This document shows, one piece after another, positions 10,117 through 19,438 of a stretch of DNA of 19,438 nt; positions within the stretch are counted from its first letter, which is position 1, and every line of letters starts with the position of its first letter. Where the stretch lies: the NCBI GenBank assembly GCA_004335635.1, contig QAXH01001179.1, positions 1 to 19,438 on the forward strand, written 5' to 3'. The notes below the pieces were generated by a model. That model was given only the letters and a program-made list of their open reading frames with translations. It had not been told where the DNA came from and searched no databases. The position numbers and the translations under genes were made by a program. Origin of the DNA: Chloromonas sp. AAM2 (lineage: Eukaryota > Chlorophyta > Chlorophyceae > Chlamydomonadales > Chlamydomonadaceae).

Positions 10117-10838
10117 CTACCCGTTCTGGCTAACTCAGTCAACTAGCTGCATGCTATGACCGAGAGAGGCCCTCCCAGCACCCTTCTCAGCTGCAGCAAG
10201 CTGCTGCAGGGAGCTCCAGAAACTTATGACTGGGCCATGTGCATGTGCATGATGGGTTTACGGCGCAACTCCAGTTTCAGGCCAGTTTAATTTTAGAGGT
10301 TTGAGCCACCCTTGCCTCTTGCTAGGCATGGCTTGCTGTTGTTCGTGTTTGATGCATACAATTGCATGGGGCCCGTGCTGTAGCCTCTCGTTACATATAG
10401 GGATGTTTGGCGAGGCTTTGAAATGCGTCACAAGACTCCATAATCCTAATACCATCTCACTTCGCAGGCAGTGGCATACCATCATGATGGTCGAGCTGGT
10501 GCTATGCATGCCCACAACCTGACCGACGTTGTGAAGTTGTTGCAAATTGATAAATCAAAGTTGTTGCAATCTAATTAACACAGGTAGTATTGGTGGGTAT
10601 AACCACGACCAAATGACATGCCCAATACGACCTGCTGTAATAATGTCGTTTGGCATGGCATGGTGGGCCGTCCTTTGAAAGACTCGCTCAACTGGTATTC
10701 AAACCACTGATATTTGATCGTTGGGCGTCAGCCCATGGCAAGAGATACTGCAGCTTCCGCTAGTCCTCGTCTGGCATCGTGCTCGTCTCAAATGAAGTGC
10801 GAGCTGCAGCAGGCCTTGACAGCATCAGCTGCGCCTCT

Positions 10839-10896
10839 GCAAATCAACCGAGTCCATGGACTCGGTTCATGACTTAAATGGATACGGTTGATTTGC
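10839..10896. promoter_or_regulatory. Nested palindrome upstream of psbO
   Basis: Outer arms GCAAATCAACC (10839-10849) and GGTTGATTTGC (10886-10896) are perfect inverted repeats. Nested at the left side is the perfect 18-bp palindrome CCGAGTCCATGGACTCGG (10848-10865), which overlaps the left arm by two bases. It lies about 440 bp before the psbO start codon. A regulatory role is inference only; it could equally be the relic of an insertion. Confidence 0.6.
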
Positions 10897-11237
10897 TAAT
10901 AGCTGCCCAGTTGACTTGATTGGGACTTGGAATGGACTTGGATGCTTGCAGTGCGAATGTGCGGTCAGGCAAACCCCTCTATGCTGCCATGGGTACATGC
11001 AAGCAAGCTGGTCAATAACACATGCCATAACCGACACTGTAGCCTTGGCCAAGTACTTGGGTGCTCTGCTGGGTAGGTGACCTCGTGTCCCAGGTCCAGA
11101 ACCTGAAGACGTTCCGGGAGTGGACCCATATGATGGGCGGAAATCATGAAGAGAAGCTAGGCCCTGCAAGATGGCGAGCCGCCCCAAGCCAGCCACGAGG
11201 CCGCCCACCACACTTTTGAGGAAACGTCCGTCACACT

Positions 11238-11333
11238 ATGGATCTGTGCTCTGAGAAAGAAATCCCTGCCCAACACCGCTGGTTGTGCACTCTTCCACCG
11301 GTAGACTCGACTCATCTCCATCCCAGAGCAGAG
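11238..11333 (+). promoter_or_regulatory. psbO 5' leader with in-frame upstream ATG
   Basis: An ATG at 11238 is in frame with the psbO ATG at 11334, with no stop in the intervening 32 codons. Homology favours 11334, because the protein then begins with a typical Arg- and Ala-rich chloroplast transit peptide. If transcription starts upstream of 11238, an N-terminal extension or leaky scanning would be expected. It is more likely that the transcript starts downstream of 11238. Confidence 0.45.
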
Positions 11334-13341
11334 ATGGCCATGAACATGAGGATGCGCAGCGCTGCTGGCGTGAAGGGCGCTGCCAGGCCCTCAAGGTACA
11401 AAACATGGCTCATGACCCAATGCCGCGAGCGCCCGAAGCATGCATGTTGCAAAGAGCAGAAAAGCATTGCAGCCCAGCGCGGCTTGTACCAGCGGAAATT
11501 TGTCGCAAGGGCCACGACCTTTCAGGGTTACCAGCTGCAAAAGTCATGTGTCCCTATCTCACCGACAATCAGACACAATGGCATCATGGCTTAGGTTTTG
11601 CGATGTGTTTCTCGCAGGTCCACCCGCGCTGTGGTGTGCAAGGCCCAGAAGGTGGAGTTCGGTGCTGCCGCTGCTGCCGTGGCTGCCTCCGCTCTGATTG
11701 CAGGGGTAAGAGTGGAGTGCAATCAGATTGTCAGCATCAGCGCAAGGTGCTCGCGTGGCGTGAGGGCAAAAGCCAGCTCTTGCTCCACTGCTAGGCCATC
11801 ACACTGCCTTACTTGCCACGCTTTTGGTGACCCGCTCACTTGCCCAGTGCGGACTAGTTCATTGCCAACGCCATTGGCTTGGGAGAAAGTCATTGGCTGT
11901 GGTGCTCACAGCGTATCCTGCATCGTTTACAAGTTGTGTTTGCCGTGTGCATTTGCTCGCAGTCCGCCAATGCCCTGACCTACGACGAGCTGCAGGGCCT
12001 GACCTACCTCCAGGTCAAGGGCAGTGGCATTGCCAACACTTGCCCTGTGCTGGACTCTGGCTCCACCAACCTGAAGGTGCGGTAAAGCCCGATCCTCGCC
12101 GATCTTAGCGGCTTCTGCTGATCGGACATGAGTTTCTCATAGCAAATTACTTCTGAACTTGGCGCACTAATAATCGACGTCAACCTAGCGCGCTTGCGAA
12201 ACGCTTTGCACGACCTGTGCAGTCTCCCTTCTGCATGCATGCAGGACCTGAAGGCCGGCAACTACAAGCTGGAGAAGTTCTGCATGGAGCCCACCAGCTT
12301 CACCGTGAAGGAGGACTCACCATTCAAGGGTGGTGCCAAGGAGGAGTTCGTCAAGACCAAGCTGATGACCCGTCTGACCTACACCCTGGATGCCATGAGC
12401 GGCTCCATGAAGGTTGGCAACGACGGCAGTGTTGAGTTCAAGGAGGAGGATGGCATTGACTACGCCGCTGTTACCGTGCAGCTGCCAGGTGGCGAGCGCG
12501 TTGCCTTCCTGTACACCATCAAGCAGTTTGACGGCAAGGGCACTCTCGACTCCTTCTCCGGTGACTTCTTGGTGCCCTCATACCGTGGGTCTTCCTTCCT
12601 GGACCCCAAGGTAATCAGCATGATACGGCATAGTCAGCACTGAGAAACACAGTTCAGTTGAACCAAGAAGTAGCAGCAGTCATGTTTATTAAAGCAGTCA
12701 CCTGTCTGGGGCTGTCATATGTTTGTAAAAATGTATGAGTGAAGCAGCGTGACACTGTAGCATTTGCTGTCTGTGAAGCAGTGTGCAAGGTATCTTATCT
12801 TGGCAAGTTCAATCAACCTGGACATGCCATATCTATTTATCTTTCAATTTTGGCATGTTCAAACAACCTGAACCAACACGCACATTTTCCCCCTACTTGT
12901 TGCGAACAGGGCCGCGGTGGCTCCACTGGCTATGACAACGCCGTGGCTCTGCCAGCCCGCGCTGACGCTGACGAGCTGCAGAAGGAGAACGTGAAGAACA
13001 ACAAGGCACTCAAGGGCTCAGCTGTCTTCGCTGTGGCCAAGGTTGACCCCGTCACTGGCGAGATTGCTGGCGTGTTCGAGAGCATCCAGCCATCTGACAC
13101 TGACATGGGTGCCAAGCCACCAAAGGACATCAAGGTTACCGGTGGGTGCCTCTACGCAGGCTTGCCAAGGCCTTGAACAGTGATGAGCGGATGTGTAGGA
13201 TCAGTCAGTGATGCCTGCAAAGCTTGGTTGACAAGCCAGCTACGTCAGACAAGTGCACCCAAGCATGTGATTTTATGTGTAGTTAATGTGATTGGCTCTG
13301 TGCTGTTTGCAGGTCTCTGGTACGCCCAGCTGACCCAGTAA
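11334..13341 (+). CDS. psbO: Photosystem II oxygen-evolving enhancer protein 1 (PsbO)
   Basis: PsbO is the extrinsic 33-kDa protein that stabilises the manganese cluster on the lumen side of photosystem II. Exons are 11334-11395, 11618-11705, 11963-12076, 12245-12610, 12910-13141 and 13313-13341, 891 nt in all, 296 residues plus stop. All donors and acceptors are GT-AG and join in phase. Residues 1-54 form a bipartite transit peptide: an Arg-rich stromal part with VVCKAQKV, an Ala-rich hydrophobic stretch, then the lumenal cleavage site SANA|LTYDE. The mature protein carries the conserved cysteine pair (Cys77 in NTCPVL, Cys101 in KFCMEP), [43 protein letters not shown] and [19 protein letters not shown]. 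It ends [14 protein letters not shown]. Length and sequence agree closely with Chlamydomonas PsbO. The gene looks intact and functional. Confidence 0.97.
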
Positions 13342-13856
13342 GCAACTGCAGTTGCTCTCGCCAAGGGATTAGCACAGCAGCACCAATGCGTGCCTGTACA
13401 AATTCTGAGGTGGCGTTGTTTGGTAGATGGCACGCTTGCCTGCATAGCACTTCGTAGCTTGTTCAGTATCTGAGTCATGCGAGGAAGCTGGCGGCAGTGG
13501 CGTCGTCCTCAGGGTAGCAAACTGGTCTGGACTTGACGCATGACTTGTCCGAACCATTCTGTTGGGCCTTGGGGTTAAGAGCAGACCCAAATGCGTTGGG
13601 CTGCCGTGCAGTGAGACAGGTGCCAAGCTCAGCGTGGTCCTGCCAGCCTGTGCCACAGCAGGACAGATGGGGTGTACAAAGTCTACACTGTCATGGCTTG
13701 CAGGTTGTTGAGCGCTTGATTTTACATGCGTCGGGTCGCTTCATGGTTTTTGCCCAAGAAGCCCGTTTTTGGTTTTTTACCCAGAGGGCAACTGGGTGCT
13801 CGTGTTTTAACGTGAGCTTGTGTGGTGGGGCGGAATTGTAACTCCGGTTTCAGTTC
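13342..13856 (+). other. Probable psbO 3' UTR
   Basis: About 500 nt run from the psbO stop to just beyond a TGTAA signal. Long 3' UTRs are common in volvocalean algae. Open frames inside it have no recognised motifs. Confidence 0.6.
13837..13841 (+). terminator. TGTAA polyadenylation signal of psbO
   Basis: TGTAA is the usual green-algal poly(A) signal. It is the first plausible one downstream of psbO, with cleavage expected 10-20 nt later. Confidence 0.65.
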
Positions 13857-14044
13857 ATAAGCAGGCTTGCGGCAGACAGCAAGTGACAGCAAAGAATGTG
13901 CAAAGATCGTGTTATGTGCAAAGACTGACGAAACACAGCAACATCGACAACAGCCCCGTCTCGGTCTGTCTGCAGAAACAGAAGTCTGTGGATTGCATCA
14001 CGTACTCGAATCCGGGAATCTGAGTTGTCAGCACATACTGAACA

Positions 14045-14530
14045 TAAAAAAGACGTTTGCCAGTTCTGGGACAATTGTGTGTGCGACTCACTAGTTGTGA
14101 CATAGCGATTCGGTTATACGCTTTTTTTCTTTTAATACGCCTTTTTGTGTTGTTGTGTTCCGAGTCGGAAGTGAATGCACAGGTGCAAAGAGAAGCAAGC
14201 CCTGGTTCTCCTGGCCACATGGCGCTACACATATGCAACCAGCGTCAAGATCTTATTTGCAGACATGCGAATCATCAGATTCGCTTCGCAAAACACTGTA
14301 TTGCCCTTTTACCTTGCCACAAATCACATCAATCCACAATTTTGACGTGGTACCTACGTCAGTCTTCTGGATTAAGCAAACGTACAAAACACAGCCGTTG
14401 AAGGCAACAGTAACACTACTTAGGCTCCACTGGCGTGGCTGTCACTGCAAGTACAGTGAAATTTCCACAACTACACTGGGTCCAGTGCAGGACACAACAA
14501 TTGTCCTAGAACTGGCAAACTTCTTTTTTT
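14045..14530. mobile_element. Terminal-inverted-repeat element, copy B (MITE-like)
   Basis: The left end AAAAAAGACGTTTGCCAGTT then CTGGGACAATTGTGTG (14045-14080) is the inverted complement of the right end, GACACAACAATTGTCCTAGA then ACTGGCAAACTTCTTTTTTT (14491-14530). The core GTTTGCCAGTTCT is perfect, with one mismatch in the next nine bases. The interior of about 410 bp has no recognisable transposase. Size, long inverted ends and lack of coding suggest a non-autonomous DNA transposon. The same terminal core bounds 6341-6562. No clear target-site duplication was seen. Confidence 0.65.
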
Positions 14531-15083
14531 CACCACTGCAACTTGCATGTCATGTGCAGTGCCAGTACTGAGTGCAAATCATTGTAATAGAGGGGGCCTG
14601 TTGCATACGCCAGTCAACCTCAGGCAGGGAGCATGTGCTTACAACCTTCATCGACAGGGCGGGCTTCCAAGCTTGGCTGTGGATCATCCAACACCAGGTA
14701 ACCGCAGCACACAGTGGACTGTAAACCGTCCTCCTGCTCCAACACCATCTTTCGATAGCACCATGGCTGCAAGAACCCAAAAACTGTACAGCTGTGCATG
14801 ATGTTCCAACCAGGCTGACTCATGTGTGCCTTTAATGCCACCCAGGTGGGCATCATCTTCTGCCTTGAGCAAGTCATCCCGGTGGCCTAGATAGTGATAT
14901 GCAGCTGTTGCTTCAAGGCGTGACCGCCCTGCCTATGACTGTTAGCCCTTAATAATTGTGCAGCATGTGCGTTGGTACCTGGTCAGCAATGATGTTTGGG
15001 TTCTCCTCCCAAGTCTACAGTACGACTGTTAGTGCTGGGGCACTGACAAGCCATGGCAAGCTGGTCTGCACCGTGCATGCTTG
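14531..15083. other. Spacer between the repeat element and the BOLA3-like 3' end
   Basis: Several open frames overlap on both strands (for example minus 14620-14877), without known motifs or splice support. No gene is called here. Confidence 0.45.
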
Positions 15084-15088
15084 TTACA
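15084..15088 (-). terminator. Possible TGTAA poly(A) signal of the BOLA3-like gene
   Basis: TTACA on the plus strand reads TGTAA in gene sense, about 600 nt beyond the stop codon. I saw no closer copy. The distance is long but acceptable for this lineage. Confidence 0.4.
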
Positions 15089-15613
15089 TGAGGAAAAGGA
15101 TTCCAACCCGTCCAACCTACAAGTGAAGGGGATTGCGACACACCGGATAGTAATGGTGGTGGCCAACCCCTCTAGGTGCAATCCTGTCCGCATACCTCAT
15201 TAGACCCAAAATGGGGCCTGAAAATGTGCATATCGTTCAATGTTCATTGTCTTTCAAATGTCATGTCTCGACATATCCGTCTGATTGCATCCACAAAATG
15301 GAGGAGGGGTTGCCATGCACAAGAGCAGCAGGCAACTGCAGCCTGGCAATCCTCGCTGATGGCTTTGGGGCGATTTGACGATCATTTAAAGCGATTTGAC
15401 CAGCTGGTCTGCAACGTGCCTCGACGATCTGACAGGAACACCAGCAAGCTGCAGATTGTTAACGGTCGCCTGTCCTGGTATCTCGGGAAACCTCACACTG
15501 ATAGGCAGATGGCGTGTGAAGGTAACTGGCGCCTTCACCACCGGATACCCGTAGGTAATGGATACCAGTACTGGTGAGGGGTGCATGAGGGATGTGCCGG
15601 CAGCACAGGGATC

Positions 15614-15653
15614 CATTCACACCCAGCTCATATGCACATTCACACCCAGCTCA
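15614..15653. repeat. Direct repeat of 17 bp, 23-bp period
   Basis: CATTCACACCCAGCTCA occurs exactly twice, at 15614-15630 and 15637-15653. It lies in the presumed 3' UTR of the BOLA3-like gene. Confidence 0.9.
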
Positions 15654-15684
15654 CAGGCGCAGGCACACTTGCCCCCTTCTTTCA

Positions 15685-16867
15685 TCACCCGGCCTTGGGT
15701 GGCCTGGTCACCAGATTGAGCCCATGCCACTGGGCTATTTCCTCCTTGAGAGCTTTGTGCACGGCCTGGTGCTGCTTGACGATGTTCATGGCCCTGCAAA
15801 CAAGAACAGGTACTGTTATTGAAAGTTTTCAGCAAGTGCCTGCTAATTGACTGCCATCAGGAGGTAGGCATTATCATTATTGCCGACCCAAACCTCACTT
15901 TTGGTCAGAGGGACACCCGCCTCTCCCCCGCCAACAGCCCATCTACAGGTCCATTACAAACTTTGAGTGCCACTGCGCTCAATTTATGAAGAGTTTATAA
16001 TGCATGATTGAAACCAAAGAACTGTTGAGGTTCGAGTCAGCTCCCAGGGTCAGCGACCTTTGCCGGCCCGGCACCCCTGCCGTTAACCGGCGGTTTCTGA
16101 ACACATCATGCGTCTCCGGACCATTTAGAGTATGCCATCTTGTAGATCTTGCACACCTCTGCTCCACCCTCTAGTCCCCCCTGTTCCTGACCAGCTCAAG
16201 ATGGCCCCAGAATTAGACAGTAAGCTCCTTGCAGGCTGCATATGCCATAGCTGAGAAGAAGCTGGGCTGATTCTGGTTTGGGTCAAAATTACAGAAGTGC
16301 CTACCTCTCGTTGTCTTTTGCAGTTGAAAATACGAACGATGCTAGAGGGAAAACAAGGTTGTTGGCTGTGCAATTGGTACTGTGCCAAACCACTACAGAG
16401 CACCAACGGTACGTGCCAGTGAGCATGGCATGGCAGACATAGCAGCACGTGCCGAAGCTCAACCGACCCTGCACCATCATAGGTGCCACCCGGCCGCCTG
16501 CCGTTATGATTGATGGCTGGCACACTGGTGCCTGATTCGCTGTTAGAGACCCAAAAACCAAAAACAAAATTGCCCTGACAAGCCCACCCAAAATTGAGCC
16601 CAATCAAATAAAAAGCTGCATGACTCACTTGAAATCTTCAGCCACTACTTCGATGTCGTACATGGCCCCACAGCCACCAGAGGTGTCCCGGACCAGAACA
16701 CTGGAGCAGGATGTCAAGGCACGTGCAACCTTCTCAGCAATCTTGCGCTCAACGTCTGTCTCCGCGTTGATGTGTGTCTGGGAGACGGCTGTGCTCATGC
16801 GCAGGGCATGGTGGCTTAGGGGGGCGAGCCCTAGAGAGCCCAGGGGACGCAGTAACTGGGATAGCAT
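15685..16867 (-). CDS. BolA-family mitochondrial iron-sulfur assembly protein (BOLA3-like)
   Basis: Two exons, 16867-16629 and 15793-15685, are joined by an 835-nt GT-AG intron in phase 2. They give 115 residues, close to human BOLA3 (107). The start ATG at 16867 opens a presequence rich in Leu, Arg, His and Ser (residues 1 to about 30), typical of mitochondrial import. The BolA domain follows: helix VERKIAEKVARAL, then VLVRDTSGGCGAMYDIEVV with the Cys of the GGCG motif (Cys66), and after the splice AMNIVKQHQAVHKALKEEIA with the conserved His of QHQ, then QWHGLNL. In BOLA3 this Cys and His help hold a [2Fe-2S] cluster together with a monothiol glutaredoxin, supporting maturation of [4Fe-4S] proteins such as lipoate synthase. 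The spacing FKAMNIVKQHQ matches human FKEKRTVQQHQ exactly, which supports the splice. Mitochondrial targeting is inferred. Confidence 0.92.
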
Positions 16868-17232
16868 GATGGGGGGCACTAATTTGGCCGGCTAACACTA
16901 GAAATAGGCGCACCTGGGTGAGCACGACAGCAGGCCCGCCTTAAAAGAAAGGAGCCATGTGGAACCTTCAGTAACGGGCGCAGCATGTGCATGCATCGCG
17001 CTGCAGTTGCCCTGAGCGGCCATGATTTTCGCACACGCATCATTGCAACAAACTATCCGAGCAACGCTCATGCGTATGATACAGGCCAGGATTTCAAGTG
17101 CAATACGCTCCCCCTCTCTGCTCAAAGCTTGCCACCACTAGCCGACCCTCGCGTTCTGGTCCGCGCACCCTGTCTGCGGCAGCCTAGCTTGCCCGGAACG
17201 GCGTTGTGCAGGAGCTGAAGTAAGGCGCAAGC
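16868..17232. promoter_or_regulatory. Divergent intergenic region between BOLA3-like and CDKC-like genes
   Basis: 365 bp separate the start codon of the minus-strand BOLA3-like gene from the proposed start of the plus-strand kinase. Both promoters and 5' UTRs must lie here if the kinase start is right. No TATA box or known element was recognised. Confidence 0.45.
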
Positions 17233-19225
17233 ATGGCGAGCGCAGTTCTTAATCCGCGCGATGAGATGCCCAAGCATAAGATAGAGCTGCCAAAGCCGGG
17301 TGACGACAAGCAGGCAGGTCGAGGTGTTGCCTAAGCTGCTCGGGTTGCATGTGCACCGGTTCGCATATTTGCAACCACGCCCTTCCATGCTCGCCTCGTG
17401 CATGCACCTATGCTGCCTCTGCGCTCGCTGCAGCGTCTGAGCATGCAGCAGGCATGTGCCCAGGTCTCGTATGCACATACAGGCAAACCGTCGTATGCAC
17501 ATGCTTATTGCATCCTTGCATGCACACATGCACCCCACAGCCACCAGGCACGCACATGCTGCGAGGCATGGATACTCTTGGCCAGACACCCCCATGCATG
17601 CGCGATCTGGCAGATATGCCATGCATGCACTTGGCACACGGTTTCACCCTCTTACTTGCATGTTGGTCCCCACAGTACGGTGGCACTCGGACTGTGCATG
17701 AGGGGTATCAGCTGAACGTAGCCAACCAGATTGGCGAAGGCACCTATGGCCAAGTCTTCACTGGGGTGTGCAAGGACACCAAAGCCAAGGTGGGCGTCAA
17801 GGAATCTAACAATCGTAAGTATGATGGGTACAAACATACCAAACAAACCACCTAGGTTCAAACACACATAGGCAGGTTCGCTGTCTAAACAGGGCACCAG
17901 CATGACCAACAGACAGGCTGTTATGCTAGCATGGTCATGCACACCCAGATGCATAAGCATCCAGATTCAAAAGTAGTTTCAATTCCAGCAGAGGCTGTAT
18001 AGATATATGCACAGAAGGTGGTGAGCAACTACCAGACTGCATGTTCAGCAGAACGCATGGGCGATTCAACTATTGGCACTCAGAAAGTGGAATCATCAGT
18101 TAGAACTGCAGACGATGGGCAAACAATCGATTGCTTCATGCACGAGCAGCCTCAGAATTGTAACCACTGGTTTTTATCACGTCAGCTTGCGAATTCGCCG
18201 GGATTACGCCATCAGCCAGCGCCTGCCATGAAAGTACAGCCACACAAGTGGGTTGCATATGCATGATATTGAGCCATACCAGCCATTTGTTAGCCATTCA
18301 ATACGTAGCTATGGGCTGCACTTTGTAGTTGCAGCGTGCCAAGCCATCCATGGCACGTTGATTAACATCAGGCTTCATTCTGCCTTTTTTTCCTGACAAC
18401 CTCTTGACTGTTCACATCGGCTTAGTTGTTGCAAAGATGACTGCGAAAACGATACCTGTCTCTCCTTACACAGTGGTGTTATCCATGTGATGGACAGACG
18501 TTGTTGAAAAATGCAAAGTCGCACGATACCAGTTGCACGATACCAGGTTTTACGTCATTGCTGCCACAGGTGGCGCTTAAGAAGATTCGCATGGACACAG
18601 AGAAGGAGGGCTTCCCCATCACTGCCATCCGCGAGATCAAGATCCTCAGCAGCATGAAGCACGAAAACGTGGTCAACCTGCGGGAGATTGTTCGGTCTGA
18701 CAGTGAGTGGTTGCAAGATAGTAGAGGGTGGGTTGTGTTGGTAACACAGCAGCCAGGCACCTGCTAGGCAGGATGGGCGCTTTACAGCTGTCTTCTGCAG
18801 TGCTTGCATGCAAAATAGCAAAATAGCAAAATGGCATTGTTATTATGGGCAGTGCTGATGTGTTTTATGCAGTCAAGGCATGTCAAGTCATCGGGATGAT
18901 GTTGAAGGAAATCGTTTTCAACATCTCACTGCCAAGGGGCTGGAACCACTGACCGCATGGCGGTGCAATGCACAGTCCTCAGCAATTTCCCGTGCAAGCA
19001 AGTCTGTGTTGCTGTCAGTTTTCCTTCTAAACCTCTAGTGATGGCGGCTGACACCGCTGCGGTTGCTGACAGATGATCAACCCTGCCTTGCTTGTTGTGC
19101 CCTTCTTCGCTTCAGTCCACAAGAACAACAACTTTAAAGGTTCCATCTACATGGTGTTTGACTACGCTGAGCACGACCTGACGGGTCTCATGGCCATCAA
19201 TAAGTACAAGTTCACTGAGGCACAG
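17233..19225 (+). CDS. Cyclin-dependent kinase, CDKC/CDK9 type (5' part, continues past window)
   Basis: Exons are 17233-17313, 17676-17789, 18570-18702 and 19116-19225; the gene runs off the right end. The glycine-rich loop is IGEGTYGQV (residues 46-54), the ATP-binding lysine lies in VALKKIRM (Lys69), and the cyclin-binding helix is PITAIRE (81-87). Glu87 should pair with that lysine. The hinge reads [14 protein letters not shown], as in CDKC/CDK9/CDK12 kinases, which with cyclin T-type partners phosphorylate the RNA polymerase II C-terminal domain to promote elongation. The HRD and DFG motifs and the T-loop would lie beyond the window. The first exon (ATG at 17233, 27 codons) is less certain, since it needs a GC-AG intron. 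Exons 2-4 are firm: all are in phase and conserved. Confidence 0.92.
17314..17675 (+). other. Possible GC-AG first intron of the CDKC-like gene
   Basis: The donor CAG|GCAGGT with acceptor CCCCACAG joins two phase-0 exons (KPGDDKQ to YGGTRTV). GT donors near the end of the first exon give phase 1 and would not fit. The intron is dense in GCATG and TGCACA motifs. A long open frame crosses into exon 2 (from 17349), so a retained or different start is possible. Confidence 0.4.
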
Positions 19226-19246
19226 GTAAGGGCATGGGGCAGGGAC

Positions 19247-19438
19247 AGATCACAGGGGGCAAGTGCAGATCACATGGGGCAGGTGCAGATCACATGGGGC
19301 AGTTCAGGCACATGGGGCAGTTCAGGCACATGGGGCAGTTCAGGCACATGTGGCAGTTCAGGCACATGGGGCAGTTCAGGCACATGGGGCAGATCAGGCA
19401 CATGGGGCAGTTCAGGCACATGGGGCAGATCAGGCACA
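19247..19438. repeat. Intronic minisatellite, 18-bp unit, running off the window
   Basis: It starts with 20-bp units (GATCACATGGGGCAGGTGCA) and passes at about 19287 into 18-bp units (GGCACATGGGGCAGTTCA), with GATCA variants. About eight of the 18-bp units are seen before the window ends. It lies inside the kinase intron that begins at 19226. Confidence 0.93.

Larger units (their letters stand above)
9595..11237. other. Spacer upstream of psbO; no recognised gene
   Basis: Only short, mutually overlapping frames are present and none has a recognisable motif. The stretch holds a short hairpin (10057-10116) and a nested palindrome (10839-10896). Its right part should contain the psbO promoter, but no clear TATA box was seen. 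Confidence 0.5.

Noticed and set aside
12739..13176. Single 145-codon frame starting with an ATG upstream of psbO exon 5
   Set aside because: The part before 12910 is psbO intron 4; only 12910-13141 is conserved coding sequence.
15176..15577. 133-codon plus-strand open frame
   Set aside because: It has no recognised motif and lies antisense to the presumed 3' UTR of the BOLA3-like gene; probably chance.
16029..16060. GGTTCGAGTC resembling a tRNA T-arm
   Set aside because: The surrounding sequence does not fold into acceptor, D and anticodon stems.
16301..16338. Possible extra BOLA3-like exon ending AKDNER
   Set aside because: Inserting it lengthens a loop whose spacing (FKxxxxVxQHQ) is already exact when the two main exons are joined directly.
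17349..17675. Long plus-strand frame running into kinase exon 2
   Set aside because: It is very rich in Cys, His and Thr from GCATGC/CACA repeats and ends at a good CCCCACAG acceptor, so it is better read as intron.

Overview
The window looks like nuclear DNA of a green alga, probably a chlamydomonadalean chlorophyte. The psbO protein closely resembles that of Chlamydomonas, including the transit-peptide stretch VVCKAQKV. Genes are split by many introns of roughly 200-800 bp, and a TGTAA poly(A) signal lies downstream of psbO. Genus cannot be fixed from this sequence. No ribosomal RNA, tRNA, CRISPR array or bacterial-style operon was seen.

Four genes are supported by exon-by-exon reading with matching splice phases. 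(1) About 1.3-8.5 kb, minus strand: a BCS1-like AAA ATPase in at least 14 and probably 15 exons, including a 17-nt microexon and a GC-AG intron. Its N-terminus is unresolved; an in-phase continuation to an ATG at 8989 is offered as a hypothesis. (2) 11.3-13.3 kb, plus strand: psbO, complete, six exons, 296 residues. (3) 15.7-16.9 kb, minus strand: a BOLA3-like mitochondrial Fe-S assembly factor, two exons, 115 residues. (4) From 17.2 kb, plus strand, running off the window: a CDKC/CDK9-type kinase with a PITAIRE helix, cut off before its catalytic loop.

The BOLA3-like and kinase genes are head to head over about 365 bp. Introns and spacers are rich in repeats. There are two larger minisatellites (about 26 bp in a BCS1-like intron, 18 bp in a kinase intron), several microsatellites, and two elements that share a roughly 20-bp terminal inverted repeat (6.3-6.6 kb and 14.0-14.5 kb), which look like short non-autonomous DNA transposons. 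A nested palindrome lies about 450 bp upstream of the psbO start codon.

The stretch 8.9-11.2 kb holds no gene I can name with confidence. One plus-strand frame there faintly resembles a pepsin-type aspartic protease. Functionally, psbO serves photosystem II in the chloroplast lumen, BOLA3 and perhaps the BCS1-like protein serve mitochondrial Fe-S and complex III biogenesis, and CDKC serves transcription elongation in the nucleus. They share a neighbourhood but no evident single pathway.
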